64,000 bases of DNA from Pseudochrobactrum kiredjianiae (GCF_030362795.1 NZ_JAUCBM010000003.1:62001-126000); one strand, 5' to 3'. Counted from the first letter of the stretch, positions 35,649-45,087 are shown. Made by a program: numbers and translations. The notes: generated by a model not told the origin, from the letters alone.

Positions 35649-35677
35649 AAAAAAGGGCGCTTCAGGCGTCCTTTTTT
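35649..35677 (+). terminator. Terminator after petC
   Basis: AAAAAAGGGCGC (35649-35660) with a pairing arm GGCGTCCTTTTTT (one G-T pair). Ends petABC. Confidence 0.9.
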
Positions 35678-35877
35678 ATGGAATGCATTATGTCTGTACT
35701 GAAGTGTTTTATGGCAGTGCAGACGATGTGCAACATGACAGCGTGTTGTTTTTAATTGTTGCATGTTCACGGGAACTCAAATGAAATCATTTGAGCCAGA
35801 CATGCTTTACCGGCGATTGTTTGCCTCTGCTCGTGGCAGACCGGATGATTGCCAGAGCTTGCAGGTAAGGATTTGCC

Positions 35878-36423
35878 ATGAATGATGAGACCCAAGAGTT
35901 TCTCAAAGCCTCGCTGCGTACAATTCCGGATTATCCGCGCCCGGGCGTGATGTTTCGTGATGTGACAACGCTGATGGGAAATCCGCAGGCTTTTCGTCGT
36001 GCGATTGATGAGTTGGTCTTTCCTTATGCCGGTGGTAAGGCAGATAAGATTGCCGGTGTCGAAGCGCGTGGCTTTATTCTCGGCGGTGCGATGGCACACC
36101 AGCTGTCAGCCGGTTTTGTGCCGATCCGCAAAAAAGGCAAACTGCCTTATGAGACGGTTCGCATTGCCTATAGTCTTGAATATGGCATTGATGAAATGGA
36201 AATGCACCGTGATGCGATCGAACCGGGGGAGCGCGTTATCCTCGTTGACGATTTGATTGCCACCGGTGGTACGGCTGTTGCTGCGGTTAATTTGCTGCGC
36301 CAGATGGGCGCTGAGATCGTTGCAGCCTGCTTTATTGTTGATCTGCCTGATCTTGGCGGTCGCAAGAAGCTGGAAGAGCTGGGCGTGAATGTACGCACAC
36401 TGCTGGAATTTGAAGGCGACTAG
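35878..36423 (+). CDS. apt: Adenine phosphoribosyltransferase
   Basis: Salvages adenine to AMP with PRPP, cytosol. 181 residues, usual length. N-terminal [17 protein letters not shown], central [13 protein letters not shown] and the PRPP loop [14 protein letters not shown] (about 119-132) are all present. Ribosome site AAGGA nearby. Followed two bases later by the DJ-1 family gene, so co-expressed. In my recollection an mtnP gene often neighbours petABC and apt in relatives; none is here. Confidence 0.96.
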   Translation: MNDETQEFLKASLRTIPDYPRPGVMFRDVTTLMGNPQAFRRAIDELVFPYAGGKADKIAGVEARGFILGGAMAHQLSAGFVPIRKKGKLPYETVRIAYSLEYGIDEMEMHRDAIEPGERVILVDDLIATGGTAVAAVNLLRQMGAEIVAACFIVDLPDLGGRKKLEELGVNVRTLLEFEGD

Positions 36424-36425
36424 CT

Positions 36426-37115
36426 ATGGCTGCAGAGCTGATCTCTCTGGTCAAAATTGGTCTTTTGGTTTTTCCAAATATTCAGCAACTGGATTTGACC
36501 GGCCCGTATGAAGTGTTTTCATCAGCACAGGGCACACAGGTTTATTTGATCTGGAAAGATAAAAACCCTGTTGTTTCATCATCAGGATTAACATTTTTCC
36601 CGACAAATACATTTGAAGATTGTCCGCAGCTCGACGTGATTTGTGTGCCCGGTGGTGGTGTTAATCCGCTTTTGCATGATGAAGATGTTTTGCAATTTGT
36701 CAGAGGTCAGGCTGAAAATGCAAAATATATAACATCCGTTTGTACAGGCGCACTTGTGCTCGGGGCTGCAGGATTATTAGTTGGAAAACGGGCGAGCACG
36801 CATTGGAACGCCTTAGATTTCTTGACTGTATTAGGTGCAGAACCGGTAAAGGAGCGCATTGTCCGTGATGGAAATATCATTACCGCAGGCGGTGTCACCT
36901 CCGGTATTGATTTTGGACTGGCGATGCTTGCTGAGATTTTTGGGCAAAAGGAGGCTGAAACTGTGCAGTTGACGCTTGAATATGCGCCATCACCTCCCTT
37001 CAGTTCAGGTACACCGGAAGACGCATCATTTGATGTTGTCGATTCTGGGCGTGAACGCCTATCAGCTTCCCGTCAAGCGCGCGAAGCTATTTTCGCACGC
37101 TGGCCGGAGAAATAA
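36426..37115 (+). CDS. DJ-1/PfpI family protein (isonitrile hydratase-like)
   Basis: 229 residues in the class I glutamine amidotransferase-like fold. The nucleophile cysteine is C106 in SVCTGALVLGAAGLL, and an acidic residue lies at TGPYEVF (E29). The subgroup (PNIQQLDLTGPYEVF near the start, GKRASTHW in the middle) is shared with isonitrile hydratases and DJ-1-like regulators without an AraC domain. The reaction is not established by the sequence. Coupled with apt (2-base gap). Confidence 0.8.
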   Translation: MAAELISLVKIGLLVFPNIQQLDLTGPYEVFSSAQGTQVYLIWKDKNPVVSSSGLTFFPTNTFEDCPQLDVICVPGGGVNPLLHDEDVLQFVRGQAENAKYITSVCTGALVLGAAGLLVGKRASTHWNALDFLTVLGAEPVKERIVRDGNIITAGGVTSGIDFGLAMLAEIFGQKEAETVQLTLEYAPSPPFSSGTPEDASFDVVDSGRERLSASRQAREAIFARWPEK

Positions 37116-37117
37116 CA

Positions 37118-37615
37118 TCAGGTTTGAGGCAGCATTACCAGAGCGGCGCCGTCAAACTCCATCACGCGCTCTCCATGCTGGTTGGTGCCGGTAGCATGGT
37201 GGCTTAACATAGACCAGCCCGGTTTCGACGCCAGCGGACGCAGTGCAGTGATCTGAGCAGTATAGGCAATAACATCATCGGCATAGACCGGATGTGCCCA
37301 GCGCAAATTCTCAAAACCAGGTGAGGGGCCGAATACCGGTGGTGTTTCACCACGCTCCATACAGCCCTTAATAATTCCTGCCATGGATTGGACATTCAGT
37401 CTCATCCATACGGCAGTGGTATGCCAGCCGGACGCACACAAGCCGCCGAACAGGCTGGTCTTGGCAGCTATTGGATCGGTATGAAAAACCTGAGGGTCAT
37501 ATTTTTCCGCAAAACGGATAATACGGGCTTCGGTAAATTCATAAGAACCAATGGTAACGATTTTACCGATATTGTCTTCGAGAATTGAAGGTTTTGAATT
37601 CGCTTCCATCGTCAT
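37118..37615 (-). CDS. MaoC family (hotdog) dehydratase, second of a pair
   Basis: 165 residues from ATG 37615, or 163 from 37609. Hotdog-fold hydratase motif: FAEKYDPQVFHTDP with catalytic D and H, then FGGLCASGWHT. Likely hydrates or dehydrates enoyl-CoA substrates in fatty-acid or ketogenic metabolism; which acyl-CoA is unknown. The start overlaps the stop of the neighbouring MaoC gene, so the two are coupled and may form a heterodimer. Confidence 0.88.
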   Translation of the reverse strand: MTMEANSKPSILEDNIGKIVTIGSYEFTEARIIRFAEKYDPQVFHTDPIAAKTSLFGGLCASGWHTTAVWMRLNVQSMAGIIKGCMERGETPPVFGPSPGFENLRWAHPVYADDVIAYTAQITALRPLASKPGWSMLSHHATGTNQHGERVMEFDGAALVMLPQT

Positions 37616-38079
37616 GCCTCCTGATTTTGCACATGCATGAAAATCGAACCCTGTGCTTCACCGACCAGAATATTGTGCTGATTAGTAATTTTATGGTTCA
37701 AGCGGATAATGCCGAGTGAGGGTTGAGAGCGGGAGATGCGCTTTTCCAGAACAGTCGATGTTGCCGAGAGTGTGTCACCCGCCAGTACCGGTTTTAGCCA
37801 TTTTACATAATCCACGCCAGGTGCACCCTGACTGTCGGAGTTGCTGATATAGCTGTCAGCCATCATCCGCATGAGCATCGCGCATGTGTGCCAGCCTGAG
37901 GCCGCAAGGCCACCGAGAATTGTGGCTTTGCCTGCTTCTTCGCTGAGGTGGAACGGCTGCGGGTCAAACTCGCTGGCAAAAGCGATGACTTCTTCTGCTG
38001 TAACCTCTTTTGAGCCAAGCGGGATACTCTCGCCGACAGTGAAATCATGATAAGTGAAATGATGACGGGACTTGTGCAA
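37612..38079 (-). CDS. MaoC family (hotdog) dehydratase, first of a pair
   Basis: 155 residues. The GGAGGAG ribosome site six to seven bases before selects a TTG start at 38079; the upstream frame to 38202 has none and includes spacer sequence. Motif: FASEFDPQPFHLS (D and H) then LGGLAASGWHT. Paralogue of the following gene. A TTTGACGT-AA-ACGTCAAA palindrome lies about 85 bases upstream and may be its operator. Confidence 0.85.
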   Translation of the reverse strand: MHKSRHHFTYHDFTVGESIPLGSKEVTAEEVIAFASEFDPQPFHLSEEAGKATILGGLAASGWHTCAMLMRMMADSYISNSDSQGAPGVDYVKWLKPVLAGDTLSATSTVLEKRISRSQPSLGIIRLNHKITNQHNILVGEAQGSIFMHVQNQEA

Positions 38080-38163
38080 CGGCGTTCTCCTCCGTTTATG
38101 CAACAAGCAGACTGCTCCGTATATTATGGGAGACTGCTTTGCTTCTGATGCTATCCTATGATT

Positions 38164-38181
38164 TTTGACGTAAACGTCAAA
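38164..38181. promoter_or_regulatory. Perfect palindrome upstream of the MaoC pair (possible MerR-type operator)
   Basis: TTTGACGT AA ACGTCAAA is an exact inverted repeat. The half-site TTGACGT and its placement before a CoA-hydratase gene pair resemble sites of MerR-family catabolic regulators (LiuR-like). On the minus strand it contains TTGACG, possibly a -35 box, with TAGGAT 16 bases after it. Function inferred only. Confidence 0.4.
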
Positions 38182-38209
38182 TAGTGATTGTGTGATAAGC
38201 ACAATAAAA

Positions 38210-38232
38210 AAGCCCGCGAAAATCGCGGGCTT
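38210..38232 (-). terminator. Terminator of ychF
   Basis: AAGCCCGCGA (38210-38219) pairs with 38223-38232; on the minus strand TTTTTATTGT follows. Ends the gene at 38254 on the minus strand. Confidence 0.85.
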
Positions 38233-38253
38233 AGGATTTTTCTGAAAGACAGA

Positions 38254-39357
38254 TCAGGTGTTGAATTTGAACAACATCACATCGCCGTCCTGCACCACAT
38301 ATTCTTTGCCTTCATCACGGGCTTTACCTGCTTCTTTAGCGGCAACTTCGCCCTTGTAGCTGACATAGTCATTAAATGCGATGGTCTGCGCACGAATGAA
38401 GCCGCGTTCAAAATCAGTGTGGATCACACCGGCAGCCTGCGGAGCTTTCGCGCCGCGATGCACGGTCCATGCACGGGTTTCTTTTGGTCCCGCAGTGAAA
38501 TAGGTGATCAGATCAAGCAGGCTGTAGCCAGCGCGGATCAGACGATCAAGACCTGGTTCTTCCAGACCCATTTCACCAAGGAATAGCTGTGCATCTTCAT
38601 CAGGCAGCTGCGAAACTTCCGCTTCGATTGCCGCAGAGATGATTACAGATTGTGCGCCCTGTTCCTGCGCCATTTTGGCGACGGCTTCCGTGTGTTCGTT
38701 GCCTTTTGCTGCATCGCTTTCCGCAACATTGCAAACATAGAGAACAGGCTTGGAAGTCAGCAGGTTCAGACCTTTGAGGATCAGCAGATCGTCCGGTGCA
38801 ATGCCTTTCAGCAGCATGCGAACAGGCTCACCATTCTGAAGCAGCTTCAGGGATTCTTCCATCATTGGCAGAACGGTTGTGGCTTCTTTGTCTTTACCGG
38901 TCGCGCGTTTGCGGATCTGTACGATGCGGCGCTCAAGGCTTTCGAGATCAGAAAGCATCAGTTCTGTTTCAACAGTCTGCGCGTCGGATACTGGATCAAT
39001 ACGGCCTTCGACATGGGTGATGTCGTCATCTTCAAAGCAACGCAGCACGTGAACAATCGCATCGACTTCACGGATATTGGCGAGGAACTGGTTGCCCAGA
39101 CCTTCACCCTTGGAAGCGCCGCGTACCAGGCCGGCAATATCAACAAAGTTGATACGGGTCGGGATCAGTTCTTTAGAGCCAGCAATATCTGCAATCTGGC
39201 GCATACGGCTGTCCGGCACTGCAACTTCACCGGTATTCGGCTCGATAGTGCAGAAAGGATAGTTTGCAGCCTGTGCCGCAGCAGTTTTGGTCAGTGCGTT
39301 GAAGAGGGTGGACTTGCCAACATTTGGCAGACCAACGATACCGCATTTGAAACCCAT
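38254..39357 (-). CDS. ychF: Redox-regulated ATPase YchF (OBG family)
   Basis: 367 residues, family length. G1 GLPNVGKST at 9-17, a DIAGLVRGASKGEGLG G3 region, and a C-terminal TGS domain (FTAGPKETRAWTVHRG, then DFERGFIRAQTIAFNDYV). Binds ribosomes and hydrolyses ATP rather than GTP. Start ATG at 39357. Gene order ychF-pth-rplY is the usual one in rhizobia. Confidence 0.95.
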   Translation of the reverse strand: MGFKCGIVGLPNVGKSTLFNALTKTAAAQAANYPFCTIEPNTGEVAVPDSRMRQIADIAGSKELIPTRINFVDIAGLVRGASKGEGLGNQFLANIREVDAIVHVLRCFEDDDITHVEGRIDPVSDAQTVETELMLSDLESLERRIVQIRKRATGKDKEATTVLPMMEESLKLLQNGEPVRMLLKGIAPDDLLILKGLNLLTSKPVLYVCNVAESDAAKGNEHTEAVAKMAQEQGAQSVIISAAIEAEVSQLPDEDAQLFLGEMGLEEPGLDRLIRAGYSLLDLITYFTAGPKETRAWTVHRGAKAPQAAGVIHTDFERGFIRAQTIAFNDYVSYKGEVAAKEAGKARDEGKEYVVQDGDVMLFKFNT

Positions 39358-39556
39358 AATAGAACCTTATCCGGTCTGGTGCTGAATTTTTGAAAACGAC
39401 CGGCAGATTTTGCGGTTCAGCATTCAGAGTTCAGCATGAAACGTAAATGAATATTGCCATTGCCTATGCGCTATGGGGCAAGCACAGGTCAAGGGCAGTG
39501 GTGTAAATTGCGGGCAAAAGCCGCTGAAATTTAGCGGCTGTGACCCAAAAATCAAA

Positions 39557-40300
39557 TTAGCTGTCTTTTTTGCCGAAGAGTTTGGCCAGCATATCTGCCA
39601 TTGGCCCTGAAGCCGGCAGTTTCGGTGCCGTTGTATTGTTCTGTCGTGCCTGACGGATATGGCTTTGTGCTTTTGGCGCAGCTTTTACCGGTGCTTCCGC
39701 TTTGGTCTCATTCTGTTTGCCGCCCATGACGAGAGAAATCTTGTTCATGAAGCCATTATCGTCTTTTTTGATGAGATAAGACAGATTGTCGGCAATGCCT
39801 GTAAAGAGCAGATCCAGCCATTCATTATCGGCTTTGGCGAAATCGCCCAGCACATAATGATGCACCAGTTCTTTCGCACCCGGATGGCCGATGCCAAGCC
39901 GCATACGGCGATAATCTTTTGAATTCAGCAGTCCGTGCATATGCTGGTCGATGGATTTGATACCGTTGTGACCATTGGCGCTGCCACCGGCTTTGATGCG
40001 TAATTTGGCAGGCGGCAGATCGAGTTCATCATAAACCACAACGAGATCGCTGATTGCCAGCTTATAGAAGCGCATGGCCTCACCGACGGACTGACCGGAG
40101 AGGTTCATAAAGGTTTGCGGTTTAAGCAACAGCACCTTTTCCCCATCGATCATGCCTTCGGAAATCAAACCCTGAAACTTTTTCGACCATGGCGAAAAGC
40201 GATGACGGGAATGAATTTCATCCACGGCCATAAAACCGATATTGTGACGGTTTCGCGCATATTGCGCACCGGGATTGCCGAGGCCGGTTATGAGCAGCAT
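39557..40300 (-). CDS. pth: Peptidyl-tRNA hydrolase
   Basis: Releases peptides from stalled peptidyl-tRNA. 247 residues; the catalytic core shows GLGNPG near the start, NRHNIGFM (catalytic H19), [15 protein letters not shown] and [15 protein letters not shown] with the catalytic aspartate. The last 50 residues (rich in Ala, Lys, Pro) are an extension beyond the E. coli enzyme, common in alphaproteobacteria. Its promoter should lie after the rplY terminator. Confidence 0.95.
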   Translation of the reverse strand: MLLITGLGNPGAQYARNRHNIGFMAVDEIHSRHRFSPWSKKFQGLISEGMIDGEKVLLLKPQTFMNLSGQSVGEAMRFYKLAISDLVVVYDELDLPPAKLRIKAGGSANGHNGIKSIDQHMHGLLNSKDYRRMRLGIGHPGAKELVHHYVLGDFAKADNEWLDLLFTGIADNLSYLIKKDDNGFMNKISLVMGGKQNETKAEAPVKAAPKAQSHIRQARQNNTTAPKLPASGPMADMLAKLFGKKDS

Positions 40301-40361
40301 GGTCGTCTCCGAAGGTTTTTATTTGAAACGCTTTTAGCAGGCTGTTCCGGTATCACAAACA

Positions 40362-40393
40362 AAAACATCTCCGGTTTGCACCGGAGATGTTTT
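40362..40393 (-). terminator. Terminator between rplY and pth
   Basis: Perfect 13-bp stem AAAACATCTCCGG (40362-40374) / complement (40381-40393) with a 6-base loop and TTTTTGTTTG after it on the minus strand. It ends rplY just 38 bases after its stop, so pth is probably transcribed separately. Confidence 0.88.
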
Positions 40394-40431
40394 GTAAATC
40401 AGAAACCTGAAGACCTGAGACTTATCGCGTA

Positions 40432-40728
40432 TTAGGCAACGCGAATGAAGTCTACGTGGATTGGCGTGTCTTTAACGCGATCCATCTGGTAGTCTTTAGG
40501 CTGAACTTTGATAGTCTGGCCGTCAACATCAATGTTGAAAACGGTAGACTTGAAGCCGCCGCCATAAATCAGGTAATAAACTGTTTTATAGTCGATTGCG
40601 ACTGAAATAGCAGGCTGCTTGTCACCATAGATGACAGCTGGAATCTGACCGTTGTCGCGAAGTGCACGGGAGGACCCCTTACCAGCCCGTTCGCGTTTTA
40701 CGGCCTTGAGAGTTTTAACTTCGCTCAT
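40432..40728 (-). CDS. rplY: Large ribosomal subunit protein L25, short form without CTC domain
   Basis: 98 residues. The 5S rRNA-binding domain is complete: [26 protein letters not shown] near the start, [15 protein letters not shown] in the middle, and it ends at [11 protein letters not shown]. In Brucella and most alphaproteobacteria L25 continues with a CTC domain of about 110 residues after this point. Here the stop follows at once, a terminator lies 38 bases downstream and only 130 bases separate it from pth, so the CTC domain has gone rather than been frameshifted. It resembles E. coli L25 (94 residues). Confidence 0.9.
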   Translation of the reverse strand: MSEVKTLKAVKRERAGKGSSRALRDNGQIPAVIYGDKQPAISVAIDYKTVYYLIYGGGFKSTVFNIDVDGQTIKVQPKDYQMDRVKDTPIHVDFIRVA

Positions 40729-41246
40729 GGCTTTTCCTTATCAAGTAATTTGGAGTGTTCCGCAAAATCAGGTGAGATTCCGAAACATGATATATCCGCG
40801 AAATACGCAGCAAAAACAGCGATGATGCGGGCATATCATTCCGCGTTGCCTCCAAGGGTGTCTACGCGGATGCGTTCTCATAGGGGATTAAGCCGGATTG
40901 TGCAAGGTTTTGTGCTCAAAAACGGTGTTTTTTACCCGTGCAATGGTGAGCCTGTGTATTCAGAGAATAGAGCGCTTTCCGAAAAGTGTGAAGCGCTTAT
41001 ATAGGGAGATTTGTTCGCTGGACTGATTTCTTTTCCTGCTTCGATCAAATTAAAATGCGCTAAAACAAAAAACAGAGCGGTTTCAACAGTTCAATATTAA
41101 CTGAAACCGCTCAGGTGTCATAAATGCACGAGCTTCGTGACTTGGTGTTATGATACAGACCTGATAGAGAATATCCATATCCCGAATCTTATTTTTTATG
41201 CCCCCGTTGATATGGGAGCTTTTTCACGTTCATTTCAGGAGGCAGT
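40729..41246. other. Divergent intergenic region rplY / HerA-like gene, with repeat copy 4
   Basis: 518 bases. A TAGAGC-family repeat fills 40968-41112 (see its entry). An 84-codon plus-strand frame (40750-41004) has no ribosome site and runs into the repeat, so it is not called. CAGGAGGCAGT (41237-41246) is the ribosome site of the next gene. Confidence 0.45.
40968..41112. repeat. TAGAGC palindromic repeat, copy 4
   Basis: TAGAGCGCTTTCCGAAAAG at 40968 is module A; about 80 bases on, GAGCGGTTTCA (41075-41085) and its complement TGAAACCGCTC (41102-41112) form module B with a 16-base loop. Confidence 0.7.
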
Positions 41247-42761
41247 ATGAAGGTCGGCATCGACATGGGAGCCACGACAAACGGCACCGCGGCTATGCTC
41301 GATCTCGAAGAGCTGCTGGCCACACGTTTGCTGGTGCAAGGGAACTCCGGTTCCGGTAAATCCTATTTGCTGCGCCGCCTGTTGGAACAGAGCGCGCCTT
41401 GGGTGCAGCAATGTATCATTGATCCTGAAGGCGACTTTGTCACGCTGGCCGATGTCTATGGTCATGTGGTGGTTGATGCTGCGCGCACCGAGGCGGAACT
41501 GACCCGTATTGCCGCGCGTATCCGCCAGCACCGTGTTTCTGTGGTGGTTAATCTTGAGGGGCTGGATATTGACCAGCAGATGAAAGCCGCCGCCGCATTC
41601 CTCAACGGTATGTTTGATGCTGATCGTGATTACTGGTATCCGATGCTGGTAGTTGTCGATGAAGCACAGCTTTTCGCCCCTTCTGTCGGTGGTGAAGTAT
41701 CGGATGAAGCGCGCAAAATTTCGCTGAGTGCCATGACCAACCTGATGTGTCGTGGCCGTAAGCGCGGATTGGCCGGTGTGATTGCTACACAGCGTCTGGC
41801 CAAACTTGCCAAAAACGTGGCGGCTGAAGCCTCTAACTTCCTGATGGGGCGTACATTCCTTGATATTGATATGGCACGTGCCGCCGATCTTTTAGGCATG
41901 GATCGCCGCCAGGCCGAGCAATTCCGCGATTTGCAGCGCGGCCATTTTGTGGCTCTGGGGCCTGCCTTGTCCCGCCGCCCGCTGGCTGTAAAAATCGGTG
42001 CGGTGGAAACCTCTGCGCGCTCGTCCAGCCCTAAGCTGATGCCATTGCCGGACTCACCGGTTGATGCCGCTGATCTGATTTTTACGCCGAGTGCGGCTGA
42101 GGCGAAGATGATTGTGCGTCGTCCGCCGCCACCACCGCCACCGCCGCGCCCGATTGCAGAAATTCTGGAGCAGGTGGTGAAAGCCAAGCCAGAAGCGGAA
42201 GTGCCGGATGAACCGCTGTTTCCGGGGTTGGTGGAAGCCGAACGTGAAGACATGCTGGATAAGGTGATGACTGAGATCATCGAAGATCCGGAAGCAGCTT
42301 ATCGCACTGTTGCAGTGCTGTATCAGGACTTTTTGGTGCGCTGCCGTATTCATCGCGTGCCGGGGGAGCCGCTGGCCTTGCCTGCGTTCCGTCGTCGTCT
42401 TGCCGTAGCGCAGGCCAGTGGCGGGGATGAACTGATTGATGATGAGAAGTGGCAGACAGCGCTGCAACTGTCAGAAAGCCTGACAGATGATGTGCAGGGG
42501 GTGTTCCTGATTGTGGCACAGGCCGCGGTCAAAGGTGCGCCATGTCCGTCCGATGCGACATTGGCGCGTGCTTATGGCAGCCATTCCACCAGCCGTGCAC
42601 GTCGTCTGCTGACTTATTTTGAAGAGCGCGGCCTGTTGGTTGTCCGCAATGACTTCAAAGGTATGCGTGTCGTGGCTTTCCCCGATATGGGCTGTGAAAC
42701 AGCTGCCGGTGATCCGAACGGACCCGACGAGGGCGCAGACAGCGCTGAGGCTGCGGAATAA
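41247..42761 (+). CDS. HerA/FtsK-like ATP-binding protein (DUF87)
   Basis: 504 residues. Walker A is QGNSGSGKSY at about 31-40, the fold continues with IIDPEGDFVTLADVYG, Walker B LVVVDEAQLFAP at about 133-145, and an arginine-finger-like GVIATQRLAKLAKNV. A proline-rich linker (eight prolines near residue 292) separates the ATPase from a C-terminal region (about 330-490) that looks helical. HerA-type ATPases translocate DNA or export proteins; no NurA-like nuclease is next to it, so its substrate is unknown. Isolated gene flanked by repeats. Confidence 0.82.
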   Translation: MKVGIDMGATTNGTAAMLDLEELLATRLLVQGNSGSGKSYLLRRLLEQSAPWVQQCIIDPEGDFVTLADVYGHVVVDAARTEAELTRIAARIRQHRVSVVVNLEGLDIDQQMKAAAAFLNGMFDADRDYWYPMLVVVDEAQLFAPSVGGEVSDEARKISLSAMTNLMCRGRKRGLAGVIATQRLAKLAKNVAAEASNFLMGRTFLDIDMARAADLLGMDRRQAEQFRDLQRGHFVALGPALSRRPLAVKIGAVETSARSSSPKLMPLPDSPVDAADLIFTPSAAEAKMIVRRPPPPPPPPRPIAEILEQVVKAKPEAEVPDEPLFPGLVEAEREDMLDKVMTEIIEDPEAAYRTVAVLYQDFLVRCRIHRVPGEPLALPAFRRRLAVAQASGGDELIDDEKWQTALQLSESLTDDVQGVFLIVAQAAVKGAPCPSDATLARAYGSHSTSRARRLLTYFEERGLLVVRNDFKGMRVVAFPDMGCETAAGDPNGPDEGADSAEAAE

Positions 42762-42777
42762 TTCGTTGCTTTGTTGT

Positions 42778-42940
42778 TATAGCGGTTCCAGTTAAGACTG
42801 AATCGTTGGAGCCGCTGTAATTATTTGTTTTGACGCATTATCCATTGCCAAAACCGGTTCGCACTTTTGGCTCGCAAATGCTCTAATTTTAAAGTGTTAG
42901 AGCGACCTTTGTGTGCCAAGTATGGCACACGGCGCTCTAA
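42778..42940. repeat. TAGAGC palindromic repeat, copy 5
   Basis: Begins TATAGCGGTTCCAGTT (module B-like), continues through ACGCATTATCC...GCACTTTTGG (module A-like, inverted) and ends with module D (42899-42938, 40 bp: AGAGCGACCTTTGTGTGCC ... GGCGCTCT). Module D is nearly identical to the copy at 62984-63023. Confidence 0.78.
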
Positions 42941-42954
42941 TGCCATATAATGAG

Positions 42955-42983
42955 AAAAGCCGGATCAGTGATCCGGCTTTTTT
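42955..42983. terminator. Terminator between HerA-like gene and prs
   Basis: AAAAGCCGGATCA (42955-42967) pairs with TGATCCGGCTTTT (42969-42981); T run both sides. Convergent genes, bidirectional. Confidence 0.9.
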
Positions 42984-43006
42984 GAATTCTGAATAGATGC
43001 AGTTTG

Positions 43007-43939
43007 TTAGTCAAACAGGCTGGATACGGATTCTTCAGCGGCGGTGCGGGCAATTGCTTCACCGATCAGACCGGAGATCGACAGAACACGGATATTATGT
43101 GCCTGATCGATTGCAGCAGTTGGCTGAATGGAATCGGTGATAACCAGTTCTTTCAGCTTGGAGCTGGTGATACGGGCAATAGCGCCGCCTGAAAGAACAC
43201 CATGCGTGATGTAAGCGGTAACGCTGGTTGCGCCTTTGGCAAGCAGAGCTTCAGCCGCATTGCAAAGTGTACCGCCGGAATCAACGATATCGTCGAACAG
43301 CAGGCAATCTTTGCCGGTCACATCACCGATTACGTTCATGACTTCCGATTCACCCGGACGGTCACGGCGCTTATCAACGATTGCCAGCTGCGCATCAATA
43401 CGCTTGGCCAATGAGCGGGCGCGAACCACACCGCCAACGTCCGGCGAAACAACCATGCAGTTGCCGGTTGCGTAATTGGCTTTAACATCACGGGCAATAA
43501 CCGGAACCGCATAGAGGTTGTCGGTCGGGATATCGAAGAAGCCCTGAATCTGACCGGCATGAAGGTCAAGGGTCAGAACGCGGTTTGCACCGGCTTCAGT
43601 GATGAGGTTAGCAACCAGTTTGGCGGAAATCGGTGTGCGTGGGCCTGGTTTGCGATCCTGACGGGCATAGCCGTAATAAGGGATCACTGCTGTGATGCGG
43701 CGCGCTGAAGAGCGGCGGAATGCATCAATCATGATCAGCAATTCCATCAGGTGATCATTGGTCGGATAAGAGGTGGACTGCAGAACGAAAACGTCCTCAC
43801 CGCGCACATTTTCCTGAATTTCTACGAAGATTTCCTGATCGGCAAAACGCTTCACAACGGCTTTGCCGAGTGGAATATTAAGGTGTTTTGCGACGGATTC
43901 TGCTAGGACACGATTGGAGTTGCCCGCGAAAAGTTTCAT
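43007..43939 (-). CDS. prs: Ribose-phosphate pyrophosphokinase
   Basis: Makes PRPP from ribose 5-phosphate and ATP; central to nucleotides, His and Trp. 310 residues. Begins [19 protein letters not shown]; flexible loop [19 protein letters not shown] loop [12 protein letters not shown]; class I allosteric type. Stands alone in the minus direction. Confidence 0.97.
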   Translation of the reverse strand: MKLFAGNSNRVLAESVAKHLNIPLGKAVVKRFADQEIFVEIQENVRGEDVFVLQSTSYPTNDHLMELLIMIDAFRRSSARRITAVIPYYGYARQDRKPGPRTPISAKLVANLITEAGANRVLTLDLHAGQIQGFFDIPTDNLYAVPVIARDVKANYATGNCMVVSPDVGGVVRARSLAKRIDAQLAIVDKRRDRPGESEVMNVIGDVTGKDCLLFDDIVDSGGTLCNAAEALLAKGATSVTAYITHGVLSGGAIARITSSKLKELVITDSIQPTAAIDQAHNIRVLSISGLIGEAIARTAAEESVSSLFD

Positions 43940-44314
43940 GCTTTTTTGCCTCTGGCGCTGGTTTGCCTAACGCATGAACCTTAAATGCATTTCGCATTGG
44001 TCATGCGCGGATTCCCTGTATCCGGGTTTTCATCAGAATATGCGGTTTATAAGGCCGACTATCCCGTATTGTTAAATTCCATCAATTTTATACAAGCCTG
44101 CATAAAACTGGTCTGATGAGCGGCCTTTTACAAAGCTTGGCTCGTATTGCAAGGGTACAAAAGCCGCAGGGCAGCATTAATGCCCCGATATTTTACAAAA
44201 CCTGTCTTTTCTCGCCCTCTATAGGCCAAAAAGACACGCTTGTGTGAAGTTTCTTGTAACAGGCTTAACAGGGTAAACAAAAACCGGTGAGAGTGAGTCT
44301 CACCGGTAAGGCGC
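43940..44314. other. Intergenic region between prs and the lipoprotein gene
   Basis: 375 bases, AT-rich, no gene or repeat apparent. Contains the prs promoter (minus strand start side near 43940-44100) and the lipoprotein terminator at 44283-44307. An 80-codon minus-strand frame (44128-44370) overlaps the lipoprotein gene end and is not called. Confidence 0.4.
44283..44307 (-). terminator. Terminator of the lipoprotein gene
   Basis: ACCGGTGAGA (44283-44292), loop GTGAG, complement (44298-44307); on the minus strand TTTGTTTACC follows. Confidence 0.75.
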
Positions 44315-44869
44315 TTATTGGGCGTTGGCTGAAACCCAGCGGAAATAATCGGCCATCGTATCATCAGCAATTTTGCTCATGACAGTTGCGGGAACAGCTG
44401 ACCAGCCGTTTTTGCCGGAAACCTTCTCCTGTCCTTGCAGGCGATGGACGCGGTTGCCCTGTTTGTCCATCACATCCCAGACATAAAGCACGGTGGTTTG
44501 ATTATTCTCTGTGAGGTTGGAGAAGTAACCTTTGAGGATATAATCAGCATCCGTTTCCATATTGGCGGCCAGCGTAATGGACTGTGTTTTAACAATCGTA
44601 TCAAAACGCAGGGAAAGCGGTGTCACAATTTCCAGCGGAGCGCCGATAATCGGCGCGATGAACAATTTATAATTGCGCACCTTGGCCCTATCGATCGGCG
44701 CTTTGCTGGCTTGTGCAGGTTGGCCGAAATCAGACGTCAACGGTGCCAGACTGGCACTGCCACCGGACGGGGACGTACAGCCCGCAAGCATTAATGCACC
44801 TGCAAGGGCTGAAAAGAAGACAAGTTTTTTGAAAGAAGCATGAACAGAGGCAGATACGCACACTGGCAT
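44315..44869 (-). CDS. Predicted lipoprotein, unknown function
   Basis: 184 residues with a type II signal: basic KK, hydrophobic stretch and lipobox LAGC with C31 acylated, so anchored to a membrane by Lgt/Lsp (lgt is 3.5 kb away). The remainder contains YKLFIAPIIGAPLEIVTPLS, ADYILKGYFSNLTEN and NGWSAVPATVMSKIADDTM. I do not recognise a family; start at 44869 has an AAAAGGACTG site nearby. Likely an envelope component. Confidence 0.78.
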   Translation of the reverse strand: MPVCVSASVHASFKKLVFFSALAGALMLAGCTSPSGGSASLAPLTSDFGQPAQASKAPIDRAKVRNYKLFIAPIIGAPLEIVTPLSLRFDTIVKTQSITLAANMETDADYILKGYFSNLTENNQTTVLYVWDVMDKQGNRVHRLQGQEKVSGKNGWSAVPATVMSKIADDTMADYFRWVSANAQ

Positions 44870-44886
44870 CGGTTTCAGTCCTTTTC

Positions 44887-45087
44887 AGAGCGTATCCCGA
44901 AAAATGGGAGCCGGTTTTCGGATAAGATACGCGTAAAAAATAAATCGATGGAGCATTTCTTATGCTTCAGGATAAGCTGGAAATGTTCTAGAGCGGATTA
45001 CTTTCGTGTTGGATCGCTCTAGATTCTTTAGTTTTCGCATTATCCCGGACTGTCCAAGTTGATCCAACTTGACTGTGAAATGCTCTA
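44887..45087. repeat. TAGAGC palindromic repeat, copy 6
   Basis: Module A from AGAGCGTATCCCGAAAAATG (44887), module E-like GAGCATTTC...GAAATGTTC (44953-44989), then CTAGAGCGGATTACTTTCG ... TCGCTCTAG and at the far end TGCTCTAG. Its final TAG (45085-45087, minus strand) is the stop codon of the M24-fold gene. Confidence 0.75.

Noticed and set aside
40394-40431. Frameshift or sequencing error removing the CTC domain of L25
   Set aside because: No CTC-like sequence remains in any frame before pth, and a terminator follows the stop, so true loss is favoured.
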